57,108 nucleotides of DNA, from the NCBI RefSeq assembly GCF_000485595.1, contig NW_014578084.1, positions 53,613-110,720 on the forward strand, given 5' to 3'. The stretch comes from Priapulus caudatus. Its lineage: Eukaryota > Priapulida > Priapulimorpha > Priapulimorphida > Priapulidae. Positions 22,367-33,699 of this stretch are shown here, piece after piece; the first letter of the stretch is position 1; each line of letters opens with the position of its first letter. The notes under the pieces are model-generated. The model searched no databases, had not been told where the DNA came from, and saw only the letters and a list, made by a program, of their open reading frames with translations. A program made the position numbers and the translations under genes.

Positions 22367-22475
22367 CATAGGGACAGTGCGAATCTCGTTGATGCATTCA
22401 TGCGCGTCACTAATTCCATGACCAGCGATTGGGCTATTTTTTGTCGTCATTCCCGGGTTGTACGTGTGGAGGGAC
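21776..22475 (-). pseudogene. 28S rRNA 3'-domain pseudogene, copy A
   Basis: On the minus strand the order is GTGACGCGCATGAATG, CCACAGCCAAGGGAACGG, AATACCACTACTTTCATCG, GAATACACACCG, GGGATAACTGGCTTGTGGC and TGTCGGCTCTTCCTAT: an essentially collinear 28S 3' domain. Many universally conserved positions are changed, mostly by C/G exchange, so it is not functional. Homology to 28S becomes doubtful beyond about 22440, next to the R2 site. It is the first part of a 1.19-kb unit repeated at 35100-36287. Confidence 0.92.
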
Positions 22476-22962
22476 GCGGCATCGACGAATCCGTTTTGCG
22501 ATCTTGCAAACACTTTCGGCAGCATGCACGAATCGGATCGTCTGGAATTGCCGTTTCCACATTTCTTCACTTTCAAAATCCCGAGCGTCGGGTTCTGTAC
22601 TGGGCCAGTACTGGGCCAGTAGAGGGTGAGAAGCGGCCCAGTATTGTGCCAGCAGTGGCCCAGTGCTCTATTCAATATTAGATTGAGCACCACTATCATT
22701 ATAATAATGAGCAGTCCTATAATTATAATGACGAACAAGCACATATCAGTCATCAATAATCACTTTTCTACACAATTAGTGATTACACCGATTTCTAGGT
22801 ATTTTATAAAACAATGTATAAATTCGTGTATCGACTAATGCGAAGAATATCATTAAATATGACGTGTACACATATATATATGCTTTACACAAAACAACAT
22901 CGTCATCTCAACACAAAACAATTGCACGCAATGCGCCCCTTATAAACAAAAGACACATATTG
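22476..22962. repeat. Remainder of the duplicated 1.19-kb unit, copy A
   Basis: Collinear with 35800-36287. Contains a direct repeat of TACTGGGCCAG (22597-22620), small inverted repeats around CATTATAATAATG, and at 22868-22955 a strongly decayed 28S scrap (ATGCGCCCCTTATAAACAAA). Confidence 0.85.
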
Positions 22963-23029
22963 AATTCGACGCTGCCTGTGTGTAAGCTGGTCGTCCGCTC
23001 CCTGACGGGTATCGAGGCGAACGTGTGTG

Positions 23030-23260
23030 GGTCGTCAATGTACGCGTACACGCTCGGCGGCGGCGCTGTCGGACTGTAGGGTATTGGGCGGTGAAGGTGT
23101 TCCTGCAGCTTTTCGTTGTAATGGTTGTGCTGTTGTGTAAGCACCGCTATGTCTTGTTCTTTCTCAGCTACATCACTTTTGTGTGCAATCACCTTTTCCT
23201 TCATGTGTTGCAGCTGCTCGGTAAGTGCATTGTAGCTGCCATAACACATGTGCAATCCTA
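23030..23260 (-). repeat. Coiled-coil exon repeat, best preserved copy
   Basis: Minus strand reads NALTEQLQHMKEKVIAHKSD, then a second half ending HYNEKLQEHL: heptad-rich coiled coil, followed in frame by a Pro-rich PYSPTAPPPSVYAYI segment. Related copies are at 16190, 32510, 44145 and 49985. Parent gene not recognised. Confidence 0.6.
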
Positions 23261-23348
23261 AAATTACAACAATTCGGTGGTATGTGCTACTGGAAGTCTT
23301 TATCGACAACTTTATGTGCAAGCTTGAATTTCAACTTTATCTGCAACT

Positions 23349-23714
23349 TCATCGTGCTGCCAACACGTTAAACTTGTCTAAAGCGGCTTCCTTAACACTT
23401 GGTCGTCTTTCATTCAGTTGAACATTCACATTTACTAAATACTTCTTTCCCATGATTTCACCAGAACTGCCAAATCGCCCAGTTGCCGGGTGTCGTTGTT
23501 TTCGCATTTGAACTATTGAATATGTGAGCTTTTTTGTAGTTCGCTGACATTCGGTGAACATGTGAGATTTCATTTTCCACGCTAAGTTGTTCTCGACTAT
23601 AAACCCGCTGCTTTTGTGAGCAGATTCTTCTAATTTCAGCTCCATCTCGTCCACGGCGACTTCTACATTCTTCAGCATGTTACATTCTGTATTGACTTTA
23701 GCAGCTCCCTGCAC
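23349..23714 (-). other. Unrecognised open reading frame, 121 codons
   Basis: A protein-like minus-strand frame with an acidic helical start (KNVEVAVDEMELKLEESAHK) and a Lys/Arg-rich middle. It lies upstream on the same strand as the coiled-coil exon and may belong to the same former protein. No domain recognised. Confidence 0.35.
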
Positions 23715-23882
23715 TTCGGTCCTCCAGCACGTCCAGTATGGGTTTTTGTGGGTACCTGCCTATATTGTGTAACGTTAGTAGTACATTGCATTGCATGTGT
23801 AATATCATCATCACACTCAATGGTATTCATACCATCATCATTACTGCTACTGGCTCCCTGACAGTCTGCTTTTTACTCTCTT

Positions 23883-24020
23883 GCAGACAGAGTCACAACT
23901 TTATGAAGTACGAAAAATGCAGAACATTTCTAATATTCTCGTAAAGTGTTCGAGGTATGATCGGTGTTTGCAAAAACACCAAACATGTCTTTCCATGGCA
24001 ATGTAGAGTGTTGCTGAATG
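23883..24020 (-). pseudogene. SWIM-type zinc-finger remnant, copy 2
   Basis: Nucleotide homology to 15560-15700. Minus strand reads STLPWKDMFGVFANTDHTSN then NTLREY and a stop. Lys-His has become Lys-Asp (CAT/GAT, a C/G change). Confidence 0.6.
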
Positions 24021-24064
24021 ACGATAGCAGTGACAGGATGGTTTGCTAATGATCCGCAACGGAA

Positions 24065-24370
24065 AGCAACTTTCTTAATTGCGTCGACCATATCGTGCCA
24101 ATAATGCGAGAACAACGAACCCGTTCGTGGTGCCCTAGCCGGCGGAGAAGGAGATCCGGTGGTGTACTCGCTGTCTCCGCTCCATTCCGACCATGCTCGG
24201 CACAGGCACTTCAAACGTTTTAATAACATATCATGTTCCTGTGCTCAATTCCTCTGCGACACTCTGTACGATAACTATCGTCGAGCACATCGTCGCCAGC
24301 ACGGCATATACTCGAATTTGTGCGTTCCGATTCTCAGGACTGGAGAGATACACTGGCGAAATCATTGACG
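24065..24370. repeat. Dispersed repeat family 4, copy 2
   Basis: Collinear with 20280-20600 but lacks the internal tandem. It abuts the 3' side of the CR1/L2-type retrotransposon. Confidence 0.75.
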
Positions 24371-24760
24371 TCACGGCCCCCTCTATGCGTGTGTGAACCG
24401 TCTCAGACGACGCTTCCTTGTCTCAACATGGCTGCTTCAACGTTCTTTTTTGTATTTCTTCATTCATTTATGTAGGCAATTATCCATCATATACAATACA
24501 TTGCATACTTTTACAATAAACATTTGAATTCATAACATTGCATAATTACCAAGGATATATACACAAAAAGCATGACTACCACACTTATTTACATTGTGGT
24601 GCTTGTTTTGCTATGCCTTAATTGAATCTAACAATTGTAGTACTATATCACAAGAAACTATTCAAATATACAGATTTATAGTTTTAATCGGTCATACAAT
24701 GGTACATTTTCACAACATGATACAAACGTTTATTATGCCTATAATTTCACCCGAATTATT

Positions 24761-26680
24761 TTACTGAAAAACATACTCCTCTGCCTCTAATGATTCGACC
24801 TTTTCCATCAGACATTTCTTAACACTATACTTAAAACTAGAATAAACATCATTTGTCCTAACTTGCTGTGGTAGACAGTTCCAAGCTTCAATTGCAGTAT
24901 AAGTAAAATAGTTTTTCCCACTGCTTCCCACCCTCGGTTTAAAAATACACATCTCACCTTCCCTTGTATTGAAACTATGGACTTCTGACGTTAACATGAA
25001 ACCTTCTGTCATATACTGTGGGCCGAGATTATGTAATATTTGTAAAACCTTATTGACCTTCAGTTGCCTTACCCTAAACTCTACAGGAACCCAATTTACA
25101 GCCTTGAACTCTCTAGCACCTATGTGTGCTCTAGAACCTAGCTTCACAACACATCTAATAGCTTTCTTTTGACACACTTCGAGCTTAGCCCTTGTGTGCT
25201 TTGTGAGACTGCTGTACCATATGCTGGTTGCATAGTCGAAGTGACATTGAATTAGGGCAGAAAGAAGTAATGTTTTACATGCCGTATTTAAATACTTAGC
25301 TTTTCTGGAAATAAATTCCAATCTATTGTTAATCTTTTTTACAACCTTAATTCCCGTTATCTCACCACTCATGGTGTCTTCCAAGTCTATTCCTAGATAC
25401 TTAACTGTATTTTTATGTGCAATTGGCACCCCATTACATCTCATGTCCAGTTTTGGATTATCCCTGAGTTTGTGTTTAGTTCCACAAATAAGACTTTAAC
25501 TTTTTCCAAGATGCAACGATAAATTATTATCATTCAGCCATTTATTAATGGCATGGAATTCTCTACTTAATTGTTCCTGTATAGCCTGTACCTCTGTCCC
25601 TGTAACTACTAAGGCCGAATCGTCAGCATATAATAAAAGCTTGACGTTAACTGCCTTTGCCATGTCATTAATATAAATCAGAAATAACAGAGGACCCAAA
25701 ATCGAGCCTTGTCGTACTCCACATGTAATAGGGTCCTTATTAGACAAGGTACCTCCTACATCAGTTAATTGGCTTCTACCAGAGAGATAAGCACCGAAGC
25801 ATTTAACAGTGCTAACATCCATTGCGATAGTTTTTAGCTTGGCTAGTACAATTTTATGGTTAACGGTATCAAAAGCTTTTTGAACATGTAATAAAACCAT
25901 ACGACTTAGATTTCCTTTGTGCAACTCATTACGAAGAATATCAGTTAGATGGATTAAACTTGTGTCAGTTGAAAATGTTCATGTAAAGCCAGATTGCAAC
26001 TCATACAGTAAGCAATTTCCTATGAAATATTTCTCTATTTCCTTATAGGCTATTCGGTCCAAAACTTTGGACATGACACTTACAATTGACACAGGCCTAT
26101 AGTTTCCGCGTTCTGTTTTGCTATTCTTTTTATGTGCCTTCATGTCATCACGGATTTTTCCTTGGATGAATGACATGTTCATTACATGTGTAAGAGCTGA
26201 GGAAATAACGTTTCATCCATCTTTTCTAAATTGTGCAGCAATATTATCTAGCCCAATAGCCTTACCCGTATTAATGTTTTTCACGACCCGTAGTACCTCT
26301 TCCTCTCCCACCGCTGTAAAAGTCAATGCATTTTCTACTACGCCTTTGTTCCTATAATAATTTATAAGACTAATCTCATCATACGTGCCTTCCTTTTGTG
26401 GTACATCGTTGACCAAGTTTGAGGCCACACTTCTGAAATACTTATTAACATTATTTGCAACAATTGCTTTGTCAAAACATATATTTTCTCGCATTTTTAG
26501 CCCCACCCCGCCCAAGTTACTGGTTCCTTTCTTTTTCATCCCCATAATCTTTAAAGTCTGCCATAATTTGTTAGGGTCATTTTTGGGGTCCTCTAGCTTT
26601 TCCAAATAGTAATTAGCCTTTGCTTTCTTAATTTTATTTTGAACTTTGTTTGTAAGCAATTTAAAATGCTTGTATGTCAT
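24761..26680 (-). pseudogene. Reverse transcriptase region of the CR1/L2-type element
   Basis: 26680-26213: connection helices and VKNINTGKAIGLDNIAAQF, ending at TGA 26213. 26182-25979: GNYRPVSIVSVMSKVLDRI, then LQSGF and TGA 25979. 25924-25496: LLHVQKAFDTVNH (motif A, with His in place of the catalytic Asp at 25886-25888), GVRQGSILGPLLFLIYIND, LLYADDSALV (motif C intact), then TAA at 25496. 25444-24761: VKYLGIDLED thumb region and a 200-residue C-terminal part with HFDYATSIWYSSL. Frames are collinear except for the stops and a small loss before the HKKNSKTE segment. Confidence 0.9.
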
Positions 26681-27000
26681 TTCATCTTTATCCCTCGTGT
26701 AAAGCAGTACTTTTTTATCTGTTTCCAGAATAACCTCCCTAATCTCGCTATCAAACCATGGCTCAGTTCTTTGTTTTATTCTAACTTGTTGAATAGGGGC
26801 GACAGTGTCAATGGCCTCTAGGAGGTATTTCTGAACGATTTCGCATGCAACCTCTATAGAATCCGGATTAACAATTTCACACCATTGCTTCTCTTTTAAC
26901 TTATCTCTAAATACCTCTGCACTATATGTTTTTAATGATGTGATTCTCCTACTTTTATGCTTACCTATAACCTGTCTAGAAGTTTTCCTAGTACAGTAAG

Positions 27001-27786
27001 TTACAAAATCACTCCCTTGGCTATGATGCCCGATTCACTAATTTTCAGTGCATCAGAAACCATTATGAAATCAATGGCGGACTCACTTATATCAGTTACT
27101 CTGGTCGGAGTAGTGATTAGTTGTGTGAGATCATATTGGTAGCAGTAATGTTTAAGAGCCTTAAGCATTCTATCACATGTTCTCGTTGATTTTTCTACAA
27201 CGTTAACATTGAAATCCCCTAATATAATAATGTCCTGCTCATTGAACCTGTCAGCATTTATACTAATATTTTCCAATAGTTCGAAGAACTTGCCTTGTTT
27301 TGGTGGTCGATAGCATACCCCGGTCAATATTGGTTTCGATGTTGGTAGTAACATATCAACCCATATAGCTTCTAGCCCCACTTTATCCATATCAGTTCTT
27401 ATATTATATGCTAAATCATCCCTGATGAAAATACACACCCCACCACCTGATCTATCTCTATCCCGCCTTTCTACACTATAATTTTCAATTTTAATTTCAG
27501 AGTCATCAACTGAATCATCTAGCCAGGATTCAGATACCGCAATCACTGCAATTCTAGCTTGCATAGCAATATATCTAAATTGTTCTATTTTACGAAGGAT
27601 ACTGCGAGCATTGAAATGAATGAAATGTAGACCTTTCTTTTGGGAAAAGCTGAATTCTGATGTGGCGCGATGACATGGGTGTACTCCTGTCATTATGAAT
27701 CCTGTGTCTCGTTGAAACTTATCTGCCGGGTCTTCAAGTGTAGTGAGCTTGGAGCTCCTAGGGATTGGTTCCTCCGACGCTAGCAC
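27001..27786 (-). pseudogene. APE-type endonuclease domain of the CR1/L2-type element
   Basis: The frame begins with about 50 residues of linker, then FIHFNARSI (catalytic Asn), VSESWLDD (metal-binding Glu), GGGVCIFIRDD, GVCYRPP, ILGDFNVN (catalytic Asp-Asn) and SAIDFIMVSD. The last motif, normally S-D-H, is disrupted near 27010: the frame shifts and the stretch reads G-S-D-F, without the catalytic His. This nuclease nicks the target to prime reverse transcription. Otherwise the domain is well kept over 230 residues. Confidence 0.85.
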
Positions 27787-27833
27787 GATTGATGTATCCT
27801 GTGCTTCATCTGATGCCTTGAGGCCCCAACCTT

Positions 27834-28607
27834 CTAGTTTTCCTGAAGAACTTTAAGAAAGTTTCGAGCCAGTCGGTCTCCTCCCTTCCTGTTTACGTCA
27901 AGTCCGTCATAGGAGTAGAGGTCCCGCCTGCCCGCGAAGTCTGCCCAGTTGTCTAGAAACGTTATCCGACTTCCCTTGCACATGTTCTGGATGGTGTGGT
28001 TCATGGACATCAATTTGTGGTTGATGTGTTTAGATCTGAAACAAGGTATTGTACCTGAAACGACTAGCTTGCCTGTTATATCTTTGCTGCTGGCTTTTAT
28101 AATCAAACTTTGTATTTGTTTCCTAGCTACCTCTACATCCTTCTTTAGAACATCATTAACCCCTACATGCATAACTACTGTGCCCTGGGTATCTCAAACA
28201 TTTACTATCCTATCTACTCTTTCGTCTATATCTTTTGCTCCAGCCCCTCCAAAAGTCACAACACACCTATCATTTCTATCCCCATCATTAGAAATAGCTT
28301 TTACAGTTTGCCTAACTATTCAGTCCCCAATAACTAAAACGTTGTTTATGTATCGAAGTTCCTTTGGGTTCCTTCACGATGTATCTACTATTTCTTGCCC
28401 CATCTCCGTTGGAGGGTCCCGGAGTATCTCGTCTTCCGACTCAGGAGTCGAGTTGAGTTGATCCAGAACTTCATAGCTCATCTGCTCCTCTCTGCTCCTC
28501 AGCTCCTCCTTCAGGGTCTTCATTTCATCGCTGAGTGCTGCCTTTTCCTTCAGCCACTCCTCGTCAAACGTACATAAAGTGCAGTCATACACGAAATCAT
28601 CGGGCAT
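27834..28607 (-). pseudogene. CR1/L2-type ORF1: coiled coil and SGNH-type esterase
   Basis: From 28607 the frame gives a CTLC pair, an acidic/basic coiled coil (28374-28560), then VLVIGD followed by TGA at 28320-28322, precisely where the catalytic Ser of the G-D-S block should be. A second TGA lies at 28194-28196. Downstream, VVMHVGVNDVL matches the H-x-G-x-N-D block, and DNWADF..YDGLDVNRKG matches the last block, where the family's catalytic D-x-x-H reads D-G-L-D instead of D-G-L-H. In the family this esterase-like protein binds or traffics the element's RNA. The copy is dead. Confidence 0.75.
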
Positions 28608-28916
28608 AACATCGTCGGCGCATATGTTTTCCCATATATCGCATCTATTACACTTAGAACATTGAGCCGACCTATTACCAAATGTATCTACTTTGATGTT
28701 TTCTTCTTTTGACCCATTTAGCTTACATTACATCTATCAGTTTATACTTTATTGCCCAGGTTAGAGTTTATCTATCCAGATGAGACGGGATACTAGAGAA
28801 GCGTTGCCGAAAGGAGGTGTTGATCCGAAGCGCTGAGCGCAGATCTTGCGCGCAGTTCCGCGGCAAGGCGCACGCGACCGCGGGAACGTCCTAACGCAAT
28901 GTACGACAGTATGCAG

Positions 28917-28978
28917 CGCTGGCAGCTATGGATCCGTGCGCCGAATGCATAGGTCGGCACGATCCATAGCTGCCAGCG
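28917..28978. repeat. Perfect 18-bp inverted repeat (hairpin)
   Basis: Arms CGCTGGCAGCTATGGATC (28917-28934) and its exact complement (28961-28978) enclose 26 bases, whose ends (GTGC..GCAC) can extend the stem with a small bulge and whose centre holds ATGCAT. It lies about 170 bp beyond the estimated 5' end of the retrotransposon. Confidence 0.9.
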
Positions 28979-30839
28979 AACAGTCGAGAATTTTAGCGGG
29001 AATACAATGAAAGAGCTCAGCTGCATTCAGCTGCTGTTCTTTGCAAGTTCAATGGAAATATCAATGAAATTGTCAACACCTTCTATTTCTACACTGTGTT
29101 GTAGAAGTTTTATTATGAATTGTATTTTATTATGCGTCAGCGCCTTCATGTAACGAGCGGTAGCTGCAGCGGATACATAAGCTGGGTTTTATAAATAATA
29201 CATGCGGAAATAATATGCCTTTATTCATGTAAATAGACATGTTGACCTATATACAAACAATGAGCAGGTAATAGTCACAAATATTGTCAATACACATACA
29301 AATATTGTCATCACATTGGTCTCTTCAAGATAGATACGCGAAGTTGAAGCGGCACTGACGATTGCAGGGCTAGACTGGTAGGGACCTTCACTCAGCCAAC
29401 TATCTTTGGCTACACTGAAGTGAGTTACGCTAGCGTGTGGAACTGTCCACCGGGCAGCAGTCTAGCTGAGTAAGCCGAGCGTTGTGTAGAAGAACGACTT
29501 GAAAATGCTATGTACATGGACTCGTTGCACCATCTATGGGACGCCATAAGTTGCAAAACAATTTTAGGGCATGAAACAGCAGAAATGGTAAATTCGTTTT
29601 CTACAGAGAAACGACACGCGCCGAGCAGCAAACCAACAATTACCACCATTTGTATGAAATCTCTAGCTACGTGCGTAGTGAAAAGGGTTGTGGAATCGCG
29701 ACAACTGCGACTGTGGACTCTAAATCACTGTGTATTTGTGCATGCACAAGGGCGTGCGCGCTATGTGTTGCAGCGGTGTATTGGACGGTGTTGAAGTGAA
29801 GTTATTAGGTCAAATCAAACATTAAGAATATTACTGGTACTGGTACTGGTAGGGCTAGTAGTAGTAGTGACAAGTTGTATTTATGAACCATCGTTTTATT
29901 ATTGAAACGGTCCAAGTGCCTGTGACCACGGTAGTCATAATGAACGCTTACAAAGACATGACAATATATCGTATTATATGTTACAACTGTATATGGTTGA
30001 CATTGCACGCTCGTTCAATTGTGACACAGTGTGTTACAAAGTCAGAGTTACCACATACAACTTCATATTTCATATGCTAAGTCACTAATTTCTATGAAAA
30101 TAGTATAACATGCTTCATGACGAGCAGATGTGTCGCACATTCTATATGACAGAACTCCTGGTACAGGCGTGTGGCAGAGCGAAGGGCTATAGTTTTAGAG
30201 GTATTAAGTGACGTAATCCTGGCATAACGAACTATTCACAAAGTTGTGAACGCGGTCGTTCGTAGAATCCTAGCATTGCCGATGTAGTAGACTCCAGTGT
30301 AGACAGGATTTATAATGGTCGAGTGGCATGATGAACACATCGTAAGAATTGATTGCGACGATGGGCAATTACAGTTAAATTAGGAAATTCCCTAAAATAT
30401 AGTGATCTATATATCTAGTGATCTAGATATAGGGTTATAGTTCATGCAAACAATTGAAACTAACTGTTAACAAATACATGGTAACAATGTATTGTTAGTA
30501 CGATGTCTCATAAACTGTCTTCTTTCCATGTGATCTGCTAACAGCTAGTTGAAAAAATGCGACATAAGTTGATGAGTGATTTAATGAAGACACGGAAAGA
30601 ATGCATACGGAAGAATAGGCGTACTTACGAATACTTCATAATTACTAAGGTATACTTGAGCAGGGGCAAAATCACTATATAGGAAATAATACACTATATA
30701 ACACTTACTTGCGTCGCTCGCCACCACAAACGCATGCTATAGTTGTGCGCGCACGAACGAACAGTCACGCCTGCAGTTGTAACGACGCCGCAGAATGAAT
30801 GCACCCCCGGGTCACATCCTATCGCGCACAGGTCGTGAG
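28979..30839. other. No gene recognised
   Basis: No coding motif. 29500-29640 weakly resembles 31340-31480 (CCATCTAT and ACGCGCCGA landmarks), suggesting an old shared repeat. 29830-29870 is a short TACTGG/TAG microsatellite. 30402-30430 is a near-palindrome (TATCTAGTGATCTAGATA). Confidence 0.45.
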
Positions 30840-31111
30840 CACAGGCACTTGGGACAGAGTCAGTAAAAACTGAAAATAATATGAACACACATTCACAAAT
30901 AGGCCCTACTACCGTACACCTCTGTTACAGTTCCACTGTTGCCTCACTGTATATCAACTTTCCTTCATAAAAACCTATGTAAAACCTAACGCCGAACCCT
31001 TCCGCACTCGCCGCTGCGAGTGTGCTCTGACGCTATGATGATAATATATATATATGGAATGTGTGTTCATATTATTTTCAGTTTTTACTGACTCTGTCCC
31101 AAGTGCCTGTG
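30840..31111. repeat. Perfect 55-bp inverted repeat with 162-bp spacer
   Basis: 30840-30894 is the exact reverse complement of 31057-31111. Arm landmarks are ACAGGCACTTGGGACAGAG and AACTGAAAATAATATGAAC. No mismatch exists in the arms, and homology ends sharply on both sides. The spacer has no ORF of note. A transcript could form a long hairpin; alternatively the arms are ends of a foldback element. Confidence 0.92.
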
Positions 31112-32505
31112 GTCGTGAAAACCCCTACGCACCTAACTGCAAGCTAGCCAGATTACGTGCGCGTGCTGAGAGGTAGCGTTTTTGCCCCCTCCATCCGTGA
31201 ACATTTATTTACAAGTAAACTGCAATTAGCGTCTCGTCGGCGCCGAACTGCCGGGCGCGCGAGATGAATAATTACACCGGCTGCTTATACCTGCATATAG
31301 CCCGCCGAGCGGTGTGCAAGCAAAGTCGTAGGCAAATGATATGGATATAGACTCGTACATAGACTTGTGCCGCCATCTATTGAACGCAATATCGAGTAGA
31401 CAGATGTACACTGATTTAGAGTGATGGGGGGAAAACTAAACGTCTGTTTTTTACAGGAAACAAAGCGCGCCGAATAGCAAAATTTTGTGCGATCATTTCG
31501 AGCAGCCGTCTTCCTGCCTGGGTAGTCAAAGCCGCCTTGAGATGTGAACGCACCGATTATACGGCTTTGGCTTATACTAGGACCCGTTGAAGCTAATAGC
31601 TCCTGGAGAAAGGCAGCGAATACGTAAAAGATTGCCGCTGCGCGGCGTTGCGCGCTTCGCGCGGATATCCGGGCTGCAGATCGTCTAGTGGATGGGTAAA
31701 TTATAACTTTCCCGCCAAAAACCGACAATAACAAATATGGGCGCTCCCCTCTGCCTTTCTTAGTAAATTCTAGTCTAAAACCTAGCTTAAGTAAACTTTT
31801 AAACTGTATCCTCCACCATATAACTTACTGGAATGAAAAACTACTTCCTTTACGACTAAAGTAGAATCTCTTTCAGTGGTCGTAAGCTTTCAAAAGTCGT
31901 ATTCTTCACGTAATGTTTACTCCTTCATCGGAGAGATACAAAACACGTCCGTTCGCTGCGGTGGCGCTCCTAGTCTGAGTCTGAGTTATCTAGTGAAGGG
32001 TCGGCGTGTTCTGATGGGGTCGCTTCAGCGCGCGCTGCAGCTCCTTCGGCTGTAATCATACCCGCACACTCGCACTTTCGTTCTCCGTAATGGCAACGCT
32101 TGAAAGCGAGTTTCTCGGCTCCGTTTCACGCTTCCTAAAACGCATCGCTTCGATGTTATGGAGATAGCCAAGTCCGCCGCGTCGTTCGTCTTGCTGCATT
32201 TCTCCTGTAGCAGGAACATTCTGCATCCATTTGTGCTTCACCTTTGGTGGCATTACTGCAAACGAAAACATTTGCCACCATGGCTATCTTTCATGTTTGA
32301 CGCATTCCCGACAAGACTAAATGAATATGTCGATGTGCGTTTCTGCCTAACAGCCGTGATGCAGTAACGTCGCAATTTGTGCTGGGAGCTCGGTCGGCTT
32401 GCGGGATTTCGCAGCGGCTTCCACTTCCTCTTGCTGTTGTAACGTACCTCTTTCTTTCTTAAGGTGTGGCTGAATCTCGACATGTCAGCTTAATGTTGCC
32501 CATAT
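31112..32505. other. No gene recognised
   Basis: A 149-codon minus-strand frame (31285-31734) is Ser/Ala-rich without motif. GC-rich stretch near 31630-31680 (GCGCGGCGTTGCGCGCTTCG). Functional assignment not possible. Confidence 0.4.
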
Positions 32506-32900
32506 TCAGGCTCTGATCTTCAGTCGTTCTTCTTCTATAACAGCAACGTGTTCCTGGAGCTTTTTGTTGTAATGCTTCTGCTCTTCTCTAAGCAGCGCTA
32601 ACTGTTGTTGCGTCTCAGCTCCATAAGTTTTCTGTCCAATGACCTTTTCCTTCATGTGTTCCAGCTACTTCGTAAGTGCATTGTAGCCGCGATAACACAT
32701 GTGCAATCCTACAATGACATTCATTATGTTGTATCTGCTACTCCAAGCGTTTATGCACAACTCGTGCTATGATACCAATGCTACGAACTATGCACCGTAC
32801 AGCACGCAATGTTTGCTCATAGAAGTGCAGATTCATTACCATGCTACGTATGCAGGAACGCCACGAGCAGAAATCGACGTCTAGCAGTAACAGTATGAAG
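32506..32900 (-). repeat. Coiled-coil exon repeat, copy 3 with 3' flank
   Basis: Minus strand reads LEHMKEKVIGQK then LALLREEQKHYNKKLQEHVA and IEEERLKI, with a stop at the start of the helix. The flank (32695-32890, landmarks ACACATGTGCAATCCTAC, GAAGTGCAGATTCATTACC) is shared with 44330-44560 and 50075-50310. Confidence 0.65.
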
Positions 32901-32912
32901 CAATGCTTCATC

Positions 32913-33018
32913 GTGCGCGCGTGTGTGTGTGCGTGCGTGTCTGCGTGTGTGCGTGTGTGCGTCTGCGCGCGTGTGTGTGTGCGTGTATGTGTGCGTGTGC
33001 GTCGGTGTGTGTGTGTGC
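32913..33018. repeat. (GT)n/(GTGC) microsatellite
   Basis: About 105 bp of interrupted GT/GC dinucleotide repeat. It is the source of spurious Cys/Val and His/Thr-rich ORFs on both strands. Confidence 0.95.
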
Positions 33019-33699
33019 ATCGACACAAGCGCTGTGAAATGTCGGCAGCACCACGCGCTGTCTCGTTACGTCGCGTACGCACTTACTCACTTACTCGCTT
33101 CCCACTTACTCATGCCATCTGTGCATCAGCATGTTCACAGCTAATTGCAGAAGTTTCATACGCAACGGTTTTAATCATGTCGTATTTCCTTCATACTCCA
33201 CGTGGATAGCATCCCCATAACCTTCATATGTGTTTCACTGTCTCCTTTGTGTCGTGTCCATCAGAATATTGAACTCCATTCAAGTAAAATATAGAAGGAG
33301 CGCATTGAAGCATGTTCGTCAGCAATTAATGTATGATGATCACTCGTTATATTATACATTCATAGCGTAACATGGCATGCGAGCTCGTCAATCTTACGAA
33401 TTCCGTAACACACGCACCTTACACGTGGCACGACAACGTCCCATGTCAAAATGTTCTGACGTTGTGCATGTTGTGCGATTTGTGATGTCTTTCACCTTCA
33501 AACCTGCGCCCATACACATACTGATGGAACGGTTCACACCCAAAAGCTATACCTACACCTTCCTTTTCAATCTGCGCGTATCTCTCTGTTCACACTCTGT
33601 CATAGCCCTAGAGGCATATGCTACTGGTAACCAGTCTTCCCTTTCTAGGCATTTACACTGAAGCAACAGTGCTCCTATTGCTCTCTGGGATGCGTGAGT
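33019..33699. other. No gene recognised
   Basis: Short ORFs only; no motif or repeat partner noticed. Confidence 0.4.

Larger units (their letters stand above)
24440..28750 (-). mobile_element. CR1/L2-type non-LTR retrotransposon, nearly full length, inactive
   Basis: On the minus strand the order is ORF1 (coiled coil plus SGNH-type esterase), then an APE-type endonuclease and a reverse transcriptase with its C-terminal region. The esterase ORF1 and the LLYADD-type catalytic box place it in the CR1/L2 side of the Jockey superfamily. The 3' end is set at the short repeat-like tail ATAAATGAATGAAG near 24460; the 5' end near 28,750 is an estimate. No target-site duplication could be confirmed. 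Coding regions contain at least four TGA stops, one TAA and a frameshift, and two catalytic positions are lost. Confidence 0.85.

Noticed and set aside
21776-22475. A functional 28S rRNA gene
   Set aside because: Too many changes at invariant positions, missing flanking domains, and three diverged copies.
32841-33209. Cys/Val-rich and His/Thr-rich ORFs on both strands
   Set aside because: Products of the GT/GC microsatellite.
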